Assembly: GCA_020328155.1 (NCBI GenBank)
Contig: JAIXMX010000001.1
Span: 1 to 64,000, forward strand
DNA length: 64,000 nucleotides
Direction: 5' to 3'
Source of the DNA: Candidatus Endomicrobiellum agilis
GTDB taxonomy: Bacteria > Elusimicrobiota > Endomicrobiia > Endomicrobiales > Endomicrobiaceae
Shown here: one piece after another, positions 1-8,429 of the stretch
Layout: each line of letters starts with the position of its first letter
Numbering within the stretch: position 1 is the stretch's first letter
Program-made: the position numbers and the translations under genes
Notes under the pieces: model-generated
Seen by the model: only the letters and a program-made list of their open reading frames with translations
What the model was told of the DNA's origin: nothing
The model's database searches: none

Positions 1-228
1 GTTCGGGAGTGGTTACGGAAATAGTTGAGTGATGATAGAGGTATTTAGTAAATATGCTTTAAGGCGATATATTTTTGAGAATGAGAAAGGGAAGACTATT
101 ATTGATTGACTGTTGTTGCGAGTAAAGACTTAACGCTTATTTAGAAAATGAAGATAAAATGAAGAAAAGTGTATGTTTTAATATTGGTTTTAACGTAAAA
201 TTATAAGTGTAATCGGAGAATTAAATAA

Positions 229-381
229 ATGGCAGATAGAATTATTATAGCCATGGCATGCAGTGTATGTAAAAACAGAAATTATTACTTCGATAGAAGC
301 AAGAAGCAGGAAGGAAAGCTATCGTTGAAAAAATTTTGTAAAAATTGTAGAAAGCGTACTGATCACAAAGAGACAAAGTAG
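229..381 (+). CDS. rpmG: 50S ribosomal protein L33
   Basis: This 50-residue ORF was too short for the ORF track. The product is a small basic zinc-ribbon protein of the large ribosomal subunit. Two CxxC knuckles are visible (CSVC near residue 11 and CKNC near residue 42), with the typical RNYYF and KLSLKKFC blocks between them. The gene starts at ATG in ttaaataaATG and ends at TAG. It is followed further on by tRNA-Trp, secE and nusG, the standard rpmG-trnW-secE-nusG order in many bacteria. The N-terminus (MADRIII) is slightly longer than usual, and the internal Met at residue 9 is a possible alternative start. Confidence 0.9.
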   Translation: MADRIIIAMACSVCKNRNYYFDRSKKQEGKLSLKKFCKNCRKRTDHKETK

Positions 382-422
382 TGAAAACAGTAATGATAAG
401 CATATGCGGAGAGAAGTGAATA

Positions 423-1032
423 AATAAGAAAGAGTTGCTTAATAGCGTTATTCCTTTTTATGAGCTGTGGAAGACGTTCTGTTGCGACTACTACAATATG
501 TCAGAGCTAGAAGAAAATGTAGTTACTCTGTCTTACTATTCCAGTTCTTTCGGAGCAGTGGTTGTGTTAAGTCTTGTGGAGAGGTATATCAGCAGGAGTG
601 CCTAAAAAAAGCTTAAGTAAGAAGAGAAAAAAATATAAAAAACCATGAGACTTTATAGAATTGAAACCGGAGCTATTCTAAGTCGTACCGCCTTTTTCAG
701 AATTTCATAGCTTTAAAGACACGCCTCCTGCGAGAAAGAAAGATAAAGAGTTTCCTCGTATAAGGAAATTTAAGAAGACTTTTATTGACAACGCTAACAC
801 CTCTAAACCGGTTCTCTACCTAATCGAGTATTTTTATGCTGAGGAAAAAAGAGATGAAGAGGAGTCACCTTTGGAAAAGGAAAAGCGTGACGAAGATATC
901 GTCTCATCACCTGAACACATCAAAGAACGCTCTGTGATACTCGAGAATGAGCCGCCCTCGCCGTTATTTGACGAAGATAATCTAAAAGCTTCAGAGATTG
1001 ACCTAATTGTAGGAGGAGAAGAAGCAAAATAA
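423..1032 (+). pseudogene. decayed unidentified coding remnant between rpmG and tRNA-Trp
   Basis: Two open stretches without usable starts lie here. The first (about 423-605) reads NSVIPFYELWKTFCCDYY and onward to a stop. The second (about 601-1032) contains in-frame TGA and TAA codons near 646 and 679, then runs open for about 116 codons to TAA at 1030. Its product would be very charged (EEKRDEEESPLEKEKRDED) with a lysine-rich upstream part. The second stretch looks more GC-rich than its surroundings. I do not recognise the family; the composition suggests a decayed, possibly acquired gene. From 1033 to 1218 I see only short broken frames. Confidence 0.35.
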
Positions 1033-1218
1033 ATAATAAGCCTATAGAGATGGTCGATATGGATATAAAGTAAATGAATCCATATGGAAAGCCGAAATTA
1101 ACGCCAGAAAATAAGAGAAAAAGTTAGGATTACCCGTAGATCTTTTACGCAAGAAAAGACACTATTGAAAGGTTTAAAAATGAAGAAAGTAAAAGGTAAT
1201 TAATAAGTCAAGTATGGG

Positions 1219-1289
1219 GGGGGCATAAGCTAATGGTAAACTTCTGGTCTCCAAAACCAGCTTTGGAGGTTCAAATCCTTCTGCCCCCG
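1219..1289 (+). tRNA. trnW: tRNA-Trp (anticodon CCA)
   Basis: A cloverleaf can be folded by eye. The 7-bp acceptor is GGGGGCA with TGCCCCC and discriminator G. The anticodon stem is CTGGT/ACCAG around loop CTCCAAA (anticodon CCA). The T arm is GGAGG-TTCAAAT-CCTTC. The D stem is short (AAG/CTT). CCA is not encoded. The gene lies directly upstream of secE, a common placement. Its product is the tRNA sensed by the T-box leader found here at 23.8 kb. Confidence 0.93.
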
Positions 1290-1318
1290 TTTTTGAATAA
1301 TATTGACGAAGGTTTAAA

Positions 1319-1507
1319 ATGAATTTAATTAAAGCATCTCTGCAATTTTTTAGAGACTCATATTATGAACTTGCAAAAGTTACATGGCTTGGTAAAAAAG
1401 AAGTTGTTGGAACTACTGCAGTGGTAATTGTATTTGTTATTATCATGTCTATTTTCGTCAGCATTGTTGACTTACTTTTAGGTCTGGTTGTTAATATTAT
1501 ATTATGA
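1319..1507 (+). CDS. secE: preprotein translocase subunit SecE
   Basis: The product is the small essential subunit of the SecYEG channel in the inner membrane. The 62-residue protein has the single-spanning form found outside enterics. It has an amphipathic N-terminal helix containing the conserved ELAKVTWLGKKEVVGTT block, followed by one hydrophobic segment of about 20 residues (VVIVFVIIMSIFVSIVDLLLG). It lies between tRNA-Trp and nusG, with 13 nt to nusG, as expected for the secE-nusG pair. Identity is supported by both motif and context. Confidence 0.93.
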   Translation: MNLIKASLQFFRDSYYELAKVTWLGKKEVVGTTAVVIVFVIIMSIFVSIVDLLLGLVVNIIL

Positions 1508-1520
1508 GCTGGAGTGAAAA

Positions 1521-2051
1521 ATGGTAAACCAATGGTATGTTGTTCATACTTATTCAGGACATGAGGATAAAGTAAAGAAAAATTTGGAAATGGCTATTAC
1601 AAATTTGAATATGCACGATGCAATTTCACAAATACTTGTTCCAACTGAAGAAGTGGTTGAGGTAAAACAAAATAAAAAGAGAATAAAAAGAAGAAAATTC
1701 TATCCCGGCTATGTTTTTGTCGAAATGACTGTAAATAATACCACTTTCTGGCTCATCAGAAATACTGTAGGTGTTACAGGTTTTTTAGGTGGCGTAAAAC
1801 CCGTCCCTATGGCGCAAAACGAAGTTGAAAGTCTTCTTGACATCGTTATTAATCCAGATGCTTCTAAACCTAGACCTGCAGTATCGTTTGAGAAAGAAGA
1901 AAACGTCCGTATTATTGAAGGACCGTTTAAACATTTTATTGGTATAGTAGATGAAATCAACCATGAGAGGGGTAAGCTCAGAGTTATGGTGACAATATTT
2001 GGAAGACCTACACCAGTAGAGCTTGATTTCTTGCAAGTTGAAAAAATGTAA
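1521..2051 (+). CDS. nusG: transcription termination/antitermination factor NusG
   Basis: NusG binds RNA polymerase, suppresses pausing and couples transcription to Rho or to ribosomes. The 176-residue length is typical. The N-terminal NGN domain begins QWYVVHTYSGHEDKVKKNLE and contains KRRKFYPGYVFVEM. The C-terminal KOW domain is seen around residues 120-150 (VRIIEGPFKHFIGIVDEI). The start ATG follows a GGAGTG ribosome-binding sequence. It is probably cotranscribed with secE, followed by rplK after about 95 nt. Confidence 0.96.
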   Translation: MVNQWYVVHTYSGHEDKVKKNLEMAITNLNMHDAISQILVPTEEVVEVKQNKKRIKRRKFYPGYVFVEMTVNNTTFWLIRNTVGVTGFLGGVKPVPMAQNEVESLLDIVINPDASKPRPAVSFEKEENVRIIEGPFKHFIGIVDEINHERGKLRVMVTIFGRPTPVELDFLQVEKM

Positions 2052-2145
2052 AAAAAGTTATGATTAAATCCTTAAAAAGTTCAATATTAATAATTCTCAG
2101 TTATGTGTGCAAGTGATGCTGAGGCAATATTAGGAGTAATGCAAA

Positions 2146-2580
2146 ATGGCCCCAAAGAAAGTGAAAGCAATGATTAAATTACAAATCCCCGCGGGTGGAG
2201 CGAATCCGGCACCGCCGGTAGGTTCCGCATTAGGTCCGCAGGGTGTAAATATTATGGATTTCTGCAAACAGTTTAACGAAAGAACAAAAAAAATGGAGCA
2301 AGGAATGACAATACCTGTGGTTATAACTGTATTCGAAGATAAATCATTTACTTTTATAACAAAAATGCCTCCGGTTCCTGCTTTGATTAAAAAAGCTGCC
2401 GGTGTTGTGAAAGCTTCAGGAGTTCCTAATAGGAATAAAGTAGGAAAAATTACTGCGGCGCAGATAGAAGAAATAGCAAAGCAAAAAATGCCAGACTTGA
2501 ACGCAAATGGAGACCTAAATGCTGCAAAGCTTATGGTCGAAGGGACTGCAAAGAGCATGGGCATTGATGTTGTTAAGTAG
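2146..2580 (+). CDS. rplK: 50S ribosomal protein L11
   Basis: L11 forms part of the GTPase-associated centre with 23S rRNA. The 144-residue protein has the canonical N-terminal domain ([20 protein letters not shown], about residues 12-31) and the C-terminal rRNA-binding domain with [20 protein letters not shown]. Length and motifs match the family along the whole gene. The start ATG is preceded by TTAGGAGTAATGCAAA, so an AGGAG Shine-Dalgarno is present. An unusual perfect inverted repeat lies between this gene and rplA. Confidence 0.97.
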   Translation: MAPKKVKAMIKLQIPAGGANPAPPVGSALGPQGVNIMDFCKQFNERTKKMEQGMTIPVVITVFEDKSFTFITKMPPVPALIKKAAGVVKASGVPNRNKVGKITAAQIEEIAKQKMPDLNANGDLNAAKLMVEGTAKSMGIDVVK

Positions 2581-2610
2581 TAGCATAATATAGCATAATA
2601 AGAAATTGAA

Positions 2611-2680
2611 AATATAGTATCTATAATATTTGGAATTAGCGGCAATGGTTTTTTTTACCTGATATTATAGATACTATATT
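2611..2680. repeat. perfect 19-bp inverted repeat between rplK and rplA
   Basis: Arm 1 is AATATAGTATCTATAATAT (2611-2629). Arm 2 at 2662-2680 is its exact reverse complement, separated by a 32-nt loop. No T-run follows the stem on the plus strand, so it is not a standard intrinsic terminator. Just upstream, the 10-mer tagcataata is repeated in tandem. It could be an mRNA-processing hairpin, a MITE-like relic or a regulatory fold. Confidence 0.85.
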
Positions 2681-2806
2681 GCGAATGAAACAGTTTAGAG
2701 AACTTGCCGTAGAAATTGCTTTGTTCTTTTTCAGTATTAAGATAAACGAAAATAAAAATGAATAGTGGGAGTCGGTTTATACTCGACGTAACCACAGGAG
2801 GAAAAA

Positions 2807-3484
2807 GTGAGTAAAAGGCTTAGCGAAGCGGCGAAATTAGTTGATAAACGTAAAACTTATAAACTGATGGATGCTGTAACTCTTGTAAAAGAAATGGCAA
2901 CAGCAAAATTTGACGAGACTGTTGAAGTTCACATTAAACTTGGAATTGATCCTAGACGGAGCGATCAAATGGTAAGGGGTACGATATCTCTACCGCACGG
3001 CATCGGAAAAACAAGAAAAGTTGCGGTTTTGGCAAAAGGTGAAAAACAGAGAGAAGCTGAAACAGCGGGTGCTGATATTATAGGTTCTAATGATTTGATT
3101 GAAGATATATCAAAAGGTAATCTTGACTTTGACGTTTTGGTTGCAACGCCTGACGTCATGAAAGATTTAAGCAAGGTGGCAAAAATCCTCGGACCTAAAG
3201 GTCTTATGCCAAATCCAAAATCAGGGACGGTGACATTTGAAGTCGGCGCGACAGTTGAAGAACTTAAAAAAGGAAGGATTGAATATAAGAACGATTCTTT
3301 CGGAATAATTCATGTTCCGGTGGGAAAAGCATCTTTTGAAAAAGAAAAACTTACAGATAATATAAAAGTTTTGATAGAAGCTGTTGTCAAAGCAAAGCCT
3401 TCAAGTTCAAAAGGACAGTATATGAAGAGTATTTCTGTTTCGTCGACAATGGGTCCAGGTATATTTGTTGAACAAAAAATATAG
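2807..3484 (+). CDS. rplA: 50S ribosomal protein L1
   Basis: L1 forms the mobile stalk near the E site and in many bacteria represses its own rplKA transcript. The protein is 225 residues, normal length. Family blocks are present: ETVEVHIKLGIDPRRSDQMV, RGTISLPHGIGK and LGPKGLMPNPKSGTVT. Translation starts at GTG 2807 behind a strong AGGAGG (about 2796-2801). The next genes should usually be rplJ and rplL; here a terminator-like hairpin and rimP follow instead. Confidence 0.97.
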   Translation: MSKRLSEAAKLVDKRKTYKLMDAVTLVKEMATAKFDETVEVHIKLGIDPRRSDQMVRGTISLPHGIGKTRKVAVLAKGEKQREAETAGADIIGSNDLIEDISKGNLDFDVLVATPDVMKDLSKVAKILGPKGLMPNPKSGTVTFEVGATVEELKKGRIEYKNDSFGIIHVPVGKASFEKEKLTDNIKVLIEAVVKAKPSSSKGQYMKSISVSSTMGPGIFVEQKI

Positions 3485-3511
3485 TTGCTTTTTAAATTTG
3501 TACTATACATG

Positions 3512-3547
3512 AAAGGTGGCTGATTGATGGCTGCCTTTTGCTTTTGT
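3512..3547 (+). terminator. probable intrinsic terminator after rplA
   Basis: A 9-bp stem with two G-U pairs can form between AAAGGTGGC (3512-3520) and GCTGCCTTT (3530-3538) around a 9-nt loop, followed by a T-rich tail (TTGCTTTTG). It sits in the gap between rplA and rimP, so it would separate the secE-rplA unit from the rimP-nusA-infB unit. It is a moderate-strength candidate. Confidence 0.5.
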
Positions 3548-3561
3548 GAGGACAGTGATAG

Positions 3562-4017
3562 ATGGAGAAAACGCAGGAAATAGAAGATTTGCTTGCACCG
3601 ATTGCGGCGGAAAAAAAAGTGGAAATAGTTGATGTGCAGTATGTTAAGGAAGTCGGCAGTTGGGTCGCAAGGATTTTTATTGATAAAGACGGTGGAGTAA
3701 CAATGAAGGATTGTGAAAATATAAGCTATGTTTTTAGTGCTTTTTTAGACAAGAGTGATATATTAAAAGATTCTTATATCCTGGAAATCTCTTCTCCTGG
3801 ACCTAATAGAGTTTTAAAAAAGGAAGAAAGTTTTAAGTGTTTTGTTGGGAGTAAAGTGAGAATACAAACTTTTAAGCCCATAAACAATCAAAGGAATTTT
3901 TTGGGAACTCTTTTAAATTTTAAAGACGGCAAGATGAAAATAAACGATGTGGCAAACGGAATTGTGGAAATAGAATTTTCGGATATAAAGAAAGCAAATA
4001 TAGAAACAGATATTTAG
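3562..4017 (+). CDS. rimP: ribosome maturation factor RimP
   Basis: RimP is needed for maturation of the 30S subunit. The 151-residue protein has the N-terminal alpha/beta domain (IVDVQYVKEVGSWVARIFID) with the RimP signature YILEISSPGPNRVLKKEESF near residue 75, then the C-terminal SH3-like domain. It starts at ATG 3562 behind GAGGA. It lies immediately before nusA (9 nt gap), reproducing the conserved rimP-nusA-infB-rbfA order. Confidence 0.93.
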   Translation: MEKTQEIEDLLAPIAAEKKVEIVDVQYVKEVGSWVARIFIDKDGGVTMKDCENISYVFSAFLDKSDILKDSYILEISSPGPNRVLKKEESFKCFVGSKVRIQTFKPINNQRNFLGTLLNFKDGKMKINDVANGIVEIEFSDIKKANIETDI

Positions 4018-4026
4018 GAGGATGAG

Positions 4027-5283
4027 ATGTCGGAAAAGGGTGAACTTTTAATAGCTCTTGAGCAGATTGAAAAAGATAAAAAAATTAAGAAAGAAGATAT
4101 TTTAGCAGTTATAGAAAATGCTCTTGTGTCAGCATATAAAAAGCATGTCGGTAAAAATGTTAACGTTGAAGCTAAAGTTGATCCTGAATTGGGAAAAATG
4201 GTTGCAAGCGTAATAAAGGTCGTTGTCAAAGATGTTGTAAATCCTCTTTTGGAAATATGTGTTCAAGACGCGAAAAAGCTTGGGCAGAATGCGGAACTTG
4301 GTGCTGAAGTGAGAATACCTCTTGATACGCAGGATTTTTCGCGTATTGCCGCACAGACGGCGAAACAGGTTATAGTGCAGAAAATCAGGGAATCCGAAAG
4401 AGATTCACTGTTTGACGAGATGAGAGAAAAAATTGGGCAGATTGTAAATGGCGTTATATATCGCATAGTAAATAGGAATCTCATAGTTGATTTGGGTAAG
4501 ACAGAAGCCATACTTCCTTTAAATGAACAAATATTTAGAGAAAAATTCAGCGTCGGACAGTATATAAAAGCTGTGATTATGAAAGTTGAAAAGAACGTCA
4601 AAGGTTCTGGTGTCGTTTTATCGAGAGCAAGCATTGAACTTGTAAAAAAACTTTTTGAACTTGAAGTGCCTGAAATTTATGAAAAGGTTGTAGAGATAGT
4701 AAATGTGGTTAGAGAGCCGGGTGTGAGAACAAAAATAGCTGTGCTATCGCACAATCCAAAAGTTGATCCCGTAGGCGCGTGTGTAGGCGTAAAAGGTGCA
4801 AGAGTAAAACCTATAATAGACGAATTAAAAGGTGAGAGGATTGATTTAGTGCCTTATTCTTTAGATCCAGCGAAATATATAGCAAGCGCGATGTCTCCCG
4901 CAAAAGTTATTTCCGTGTTAATTATTTCTGAAGAAGAGAAAAAATCGGAGGTTTTGGTGACCGATGATATGTTATTTTTAGCTATTGGTAAAGATGGTCA
5001 TAATGTAAGACTTGCTGCAAAACTCACAGGTTGGCATATCGATGTAAAGTCGGAGGGACAGAAAAAACAGGAAGACAATGAAAGGATTGAAAAGCGGACT
5101 GAAATTCTCGAAGAACTTGAAGGACTTAGCGAAAAAACCATAAAAACACTTGTGAAAGCGGGGATTACGAATATAGAAAGATTGTCCTTGCTGACGATTG
5201 ACGATATTACTACTTTATCCGGTATAGGTCCTAAAACCGCTGAAAAAATCATTGAAGCGGCAAAAAAGAGCGTTGAAAAATAA
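4027..5283 (+). CDS. nusA: transcription elongation/termination factor NusA
   Basis: NusA binds RNA polymerase and modulates pausing, termination and antitermination. Domains in order: N-terminal polymerase-binding domain, S1 domain from about residue 137 (GQIVNGVIYRIVNRNLIVDL), KH1 about residue 247 (GACVGVKGARVKPIIDEL), KH2 about residue 319 (AIGKDGHNVRLAAKLTGW), and a C-terminal helix-hairpin-helix segment (LSGIGPKTAEKIIEAA). The 418-residue length means one C-terminal repeat instead of the two of E. coli NusA, as in many non-enterics. It starts behind AGGAGG and is followed by infB after 12 nt. Confidence 0.97.
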   Translation: MSEKGELLIALEQIEKDKKIKKEDILAVIENALVSAYKKHVGKNVNVEAKVDPELGKMVASVIKVVVKDVVNPLLEICVQDAKKLGQNAELGAEVRIPLDTQDFSRIAAQTAKQVIVQKIRESERDSLFDEMREKIGQIVNGVIYRIVNRNLIVDLGKTEAILPLNEQIFREKFSVGQYIKAVIMKVEKNVKGSGVVLSRASIELVKKLFELEVPEIYEKVVEIVNVVREPGVRTKIAVLSHNPKVDPVGACVGVKGARVKPIIDELKGERIDLVPYSLDPAKYIASAMSPAKVISVLIISEEEKKSEVLVTDDMLFLAIGKDGHNVRLAAKLTGWHIDVKSEGQKKQEDNERIEKRTEILEELEGLSEKTIKTLVKAGITNIERLSLLTIDDITTLSGIGPKTAEKIIEAAKKSVEK

Positions 5284-5295
5284 GCAGGAGCGTTT

Positions 5296-7560
5296 ATGCC
5301 ATTAAAACAAATTGATAAAATAGAAGTTTCTAAGGAAAAAACTACAAAGAGGAAAGTTGCATCGTCGGCTAAGAAAACCTTAAAAAAGGGTAAAGACGAT
5401 AGTGTTGCAGCTGCTAAGAAAACGGCTAAGACTAAGCCTAAGAAAACAAGAACAAAATCTGTTAAGACAAAAGGGGTAAAAGCTGATTCTGTTAAAAAGA
5501 AAACCGTTAGAAAAATTGTTAAGAAAGTTGTTTCTGAGGAAAAAGAGAAACAGGAAATACACAAACTTGAAGATGATAAAGGTGTTAAAGAGAAAAACGA
5601 TTCCAAAACCTTTGTAGAAGACGAAAGAACGGAAGAAAAATCTGAGGCAAAAAAAATACAAGAAACTGCTGTTTTGCCATCTCCGTCGTCTCATGATGTA
5701 ACAACCATAGAGCAAAAACCGGTAGTACAGGAACAGACTGTTCTAAAGACTGAGAAACCAAACGCTGCGTCAAAGTCGGTAGAAGCTAACACAGAATCCG
5801 TTAAAGATAAATATAAAGGGATAATTTTAATAAATGAGTTGATAACCGTAAGGGAACTTGCCGAGAAAATGAAGCTCAAGGTTGGCGATGTTTTAAAGAA
5901 ACTTCTCTCTTTGGGGAGTCTTGCTACTATAAACCAAAGACTTGACATTGACACAGCTGTTCTTTTGACTAATGAGTTCGGTTACGATACGGAGTTTGTG
6001 TCAATTTATTCTGATGAAAAGGTAAGTGCTGAAAAGGAAGATCCTTCAAAATTGAAGGCGCGTCCGCCGGTCGTTACGATTATGGGTCACGTTGACCACG
6101 GTAAAACTTCTCTTCTTGACACAATAAGAAATAGTAACATTGTTGCGGGTGAACACGGTGGCATTACGCAGCATATCGGAGCGTACAAAATAAAAGCACC
6201 AGGCGGGAAATATATTGTGTTTTTGGATACTCCCGGTCATGAGATTTTTACAGCAATGCGTTCTAGAGGATCACAAGCTACTGATATAGTTGTGCTTGTT
6301 GTCTCCGCAGCTGATGGTGTAATGCCGCAAACAATTGAAGCCATAAACCATGCCAAAGCCGCGAATGTGCCTATTATAGTTGCCATAAATAAGATAGATT
6401 TGCCTGTTTCGGATTCGAAAAAAGTAAGACAGGAATTAAGCAATTATGGTCTTGTGCCTGAGGAATGGGGCGGCGATACAATAATGATTGATATTTCTGC
6501 AAAACAAAAAACCAACATTAATTTGTTATTGGAAATGATTTTACTCAAAGCTGAGATGATGGATCTCAAGGCAAATCCTGATAAAAAAGCTGAAGGAATA
6601 GTTGTTGAGGCGAAACTCGATTCTCGCAGAGGTCCGGTAACGACGCTTTTGGTTCAAGGCGGGACTTTGAGAATTGTTGATAATTTGGTTATAGGAACGA
6701 CTTACGGTAAAGTAAGAGCGATGATTGATGATTGTGGGAAGAGATTTGATGAAGCTCTTCCGAGCACTCCGGTGGAAATTTTAGGACTGAACGAGCCTCC
6801 GCAGGCAGGTGATAGATTTATTGTGGTCGATCATGAATCGCAAGCAAGAGAAATTGCACAGTCAAGAAAAGAAAAAGCTAAAGAAGCTTCTTTAAAACCA
6901 AGACGTCACTTATCACTTGTTGATATAAGTTTGGGACAAGTAAAGGATTTGAAGATAATATTGAAAGCAGATGTTCAGGGTTCTTTAGGAGCGTTGAGCG
7001 ATGCTTTGGAAAGACTTTCAACTTCTGAAATAAATTTGAAAATAGTACATAGAGGTGCGGGTGCAATTACAGAATCAGATATTGCTTTAGCCGTTGCTTC
7101 AGATGCTTTAGTGATTGGTTTTAACTTACGTCCCGATGCCGCAGTTGAAAAACTTGCGGAAGCAGAAGGGGTAAACATAAGTGTTTATAGAATTATTTAT
7201 GATTTAATTGCAGACGTTAAAGCTGCTATGGAAGGCTTGCTTGCTCCTGATATGAAAGAAAAAGTACTCGGCAGAGCTGTTGTAAAGCAGGTATTCAGAC
7301 TGTCAAGCTATGGGATTATTTCAGGATGTTCTGTCATCGACGGGAAAATACAAAGAGCTGCAAGGATAAGGCTTTTGAGAGATAACATCATTGTTTTTGA
7401 GGGGAATATTTCTTCGTTAAAAAGATTCAAAGCCGATGCCAAAGAAGTTGAAAAAGGCTATGAGTGTGGAATCGGTCTTGAAAACTTTTCTGATATAAAA
7501 CCCGGTGACATAATTGAGAATTTTACTATGGAGAAATTTGCAAGAAAGCTAGATAGTTAA
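5296..7560 (+). CDS. infB: translation initiation factor IF-2
   Basis: IF-2 is the GTPase that brings initiator tRNA to the 30S subunit and promotes subunit joining. The 754-residue protein has a long lysine/alanine/glutamate-rich, low-complexity N-terminal arm (residues 1-175) and the IF2_N helix region (VRELAEKMKLKVGDVLKKL, about 182). The G domain carries GHVDHGKTSLLD (about 264), DTPGHE (about 312) and NKID (about 364), followed by domains II-IV. The full length is intact. It starts at ATG 5296 behind CAGGAG, 12 nt after nusA. Confidence 0.97.
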   Translation: MPLKQIDKIEVSKEKTTKRKVASSAKKTLKKGKDDSVAAAKKTAKTKPKKTRTKSVKTKGVKADSVKKKTVRKIVKKVVSEEKEKQEIHKLEDDKGVKEKNDSKTFVEDERTEEKSEAKKIQETAVLPSPSSHDVTTIEQKPVVQEQTVLKTEKPNAASKSVEANTESVKDKYKGIILINELITVRELAEKMKLKVGDVLKKLLSLGSLATINQRLDIDTAVLLTNEFGYDTEFVSIYSDEKVSAEKEDPSKLKARPPVVTIMGHVDHGKTSLLDTIRNSNIVAGEHGGITQHIGAYKIKAPGGKYIVFLDTPGHEIFTAMRSRGSQATDIVVLVVSAADGVMPQTIEAINHAKAANVPIIVAINKIDLPVSDSKKVRQELSNYGLVPEEWGGDTIMIDISAKQKTNINLLLEMILLKAEMMDLKANPDKKAEGIVVEAKLDSRRGPVTTLLVQGGTLRIVDNLVIGTTYGKVRAMIDDCGKRFDEALPSTPVEILGLNEPPQAGDRFIVVDHESQAREIAQSRKEKAKEASLKPRRHLSLVDISLGQVKDLKIILKADVQGSLGALSDALERLSTSEINLKIVHRGAGAITESDIALAVASDALVIGFNLRPDAAVEKLAEAEGVNISVYRIIYDLIADVKAAMEGLLAPDMKEKVLGRAVVKQVFRLSSYGIISGCSVIDGKIQRAARIRLLRDNIIVFEGNISSLKRFKADAKEVEKGYECGIGLENFSDIKPGDIIENFTMEKFARKLDS

Positions 7561-7668
7561 TAAAAATGACAAGTTGGAACACAAGCCATGCAATGATATG
7601 ACGTTTCTCTTTAATTTTCATCTTTATGTTTAGCTGTGGATATTTAAATTCTCCTCTTTAATTTAGTG

Positions 7669-7908
7669 TTAAAGTGTATACGCTAAAGGAAGGTTACGAC
7701 AGTAGAAATCTGCAATATCGGCTTTATTTTGTGTCAAGTATTCATCATCGTCACTAAAAGCTTGATATAAAGCATCGTTCTAAATCTAGTGAGAAGTTTC
7801 ATTCATAATTTTTAAGTGATGATTCCTTATCAATTGTACATAGTCTTTTAATTCAAGTATTTTGCCATTAAAATGCACAATAAAAGGGACAGGCTCTGAA
7901 ATCAAGTT
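7669..7908 (-). pseudogene. decayed unidentified coding remnant between infB and rbfA
   Basis: The 377-nt gap between infB and rbfA is unusual for this operon. On the minus strand one frame reads NLISEPVPFIVHFNGKILEL and continues to a TAG at 7786, a second TAG two codons later, then DALYQAFSDDDEYLTQNKAD up to TAA at 7669. This gives about 80 codons with protein-like composition interrupted by two stops. No family recognised. It is probably a dead insertion in the operon, though chance openness in AT-rich DNA cannot be excluded. Confidence 0.35.
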
Positions 7909-7937
7909 CGAAGTAATAAACCTAGAAGGAAGTTAAT

Positions 7938-8291
7938 ATGCCATTATCGTATAAAAGATATGTCAGAGTAGGTGAGCTTATACATCGGACTGTGTCGTCA
8001 ATCGTAATGAAGATGAAAGGTTTGGACGAAGGAGTTGTTACGGTTATGAGTGTCAACCTTACAGACGATTTGTTAAGTTGTAAAATTTATTATTCCGTTT
8101 TAGGTTCTGAAGAAGATAAGAAAAAAGCAGATATAGTTTTAAAGAAGAATACAAAAGAGGTAAGACATCAACTGGCTTTGCATTTAAATTTAAGACGTAC
8201 TCCGACAATATCTTTTATTTATGATGATACCAATGAAAAAGCTACAAAAGTATTTGATATACTCAAAAAAATAGAAGAAGAAAAAAAATAG
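7938..8291 (+). CDS. rbfA: 30S ribosome-binding factor RbfA
   Basis: RbfA is a cold-adaptation factor that binds the 30S head during 16S rRNA 5'-end maturation. The 117-residue protein has the single KH-like fold: N-terminal RYVRVGELIHRTVSSIVMKM, central KIYYSVLGSEEDKKKADIVL and C-terminal RRTPTISFIYDDTNEKATKV, all family-typical. Start ATG 7938 is preceded by AGAAGGAAG. It follows infB as expected, but after a 377-nt gap containing a minus-strand coding remnant. Confidence 0.93.
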   Translation: MPLSYKRYVRVGELIHRTVSSIVMKMKGLDEGVVTVMSVNLTDDLLSCKIYYSVLGSEEDKKKADIVLKKNTKEVRHQLALHLNLRRTPTISFIYDDTNEKATKVFDILKKIEEEKK

Positions 8292-8429
8292 TGATATCTT
8301 TTGAGTTTGTGTGTGCAAATAATTGTTTCGATATACGTACGTCAGTAAGGACTGTGCGTTTAATTACAGATATGTAAATAAATTTGTAAAGAAAAAATTG
8401 AATACTTTGACTCATTTATGGGGAGAGAA

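Noticed and set aside
1-60. 15-nt identity (tgatagaggtattta) between the window start and about 58272
   Set aside because: A match this short is expected by chance several times in 64 kb of AT-rich sequence, and the flanks do not align.
423-605. Reading IPFYELWKTFCCDYY as a Microviridae capsid remnant
   Set aside because: Only a few aromatic positions agree by eye, and the following frames do not match other microvirus proteins, so the evidence is too weak.
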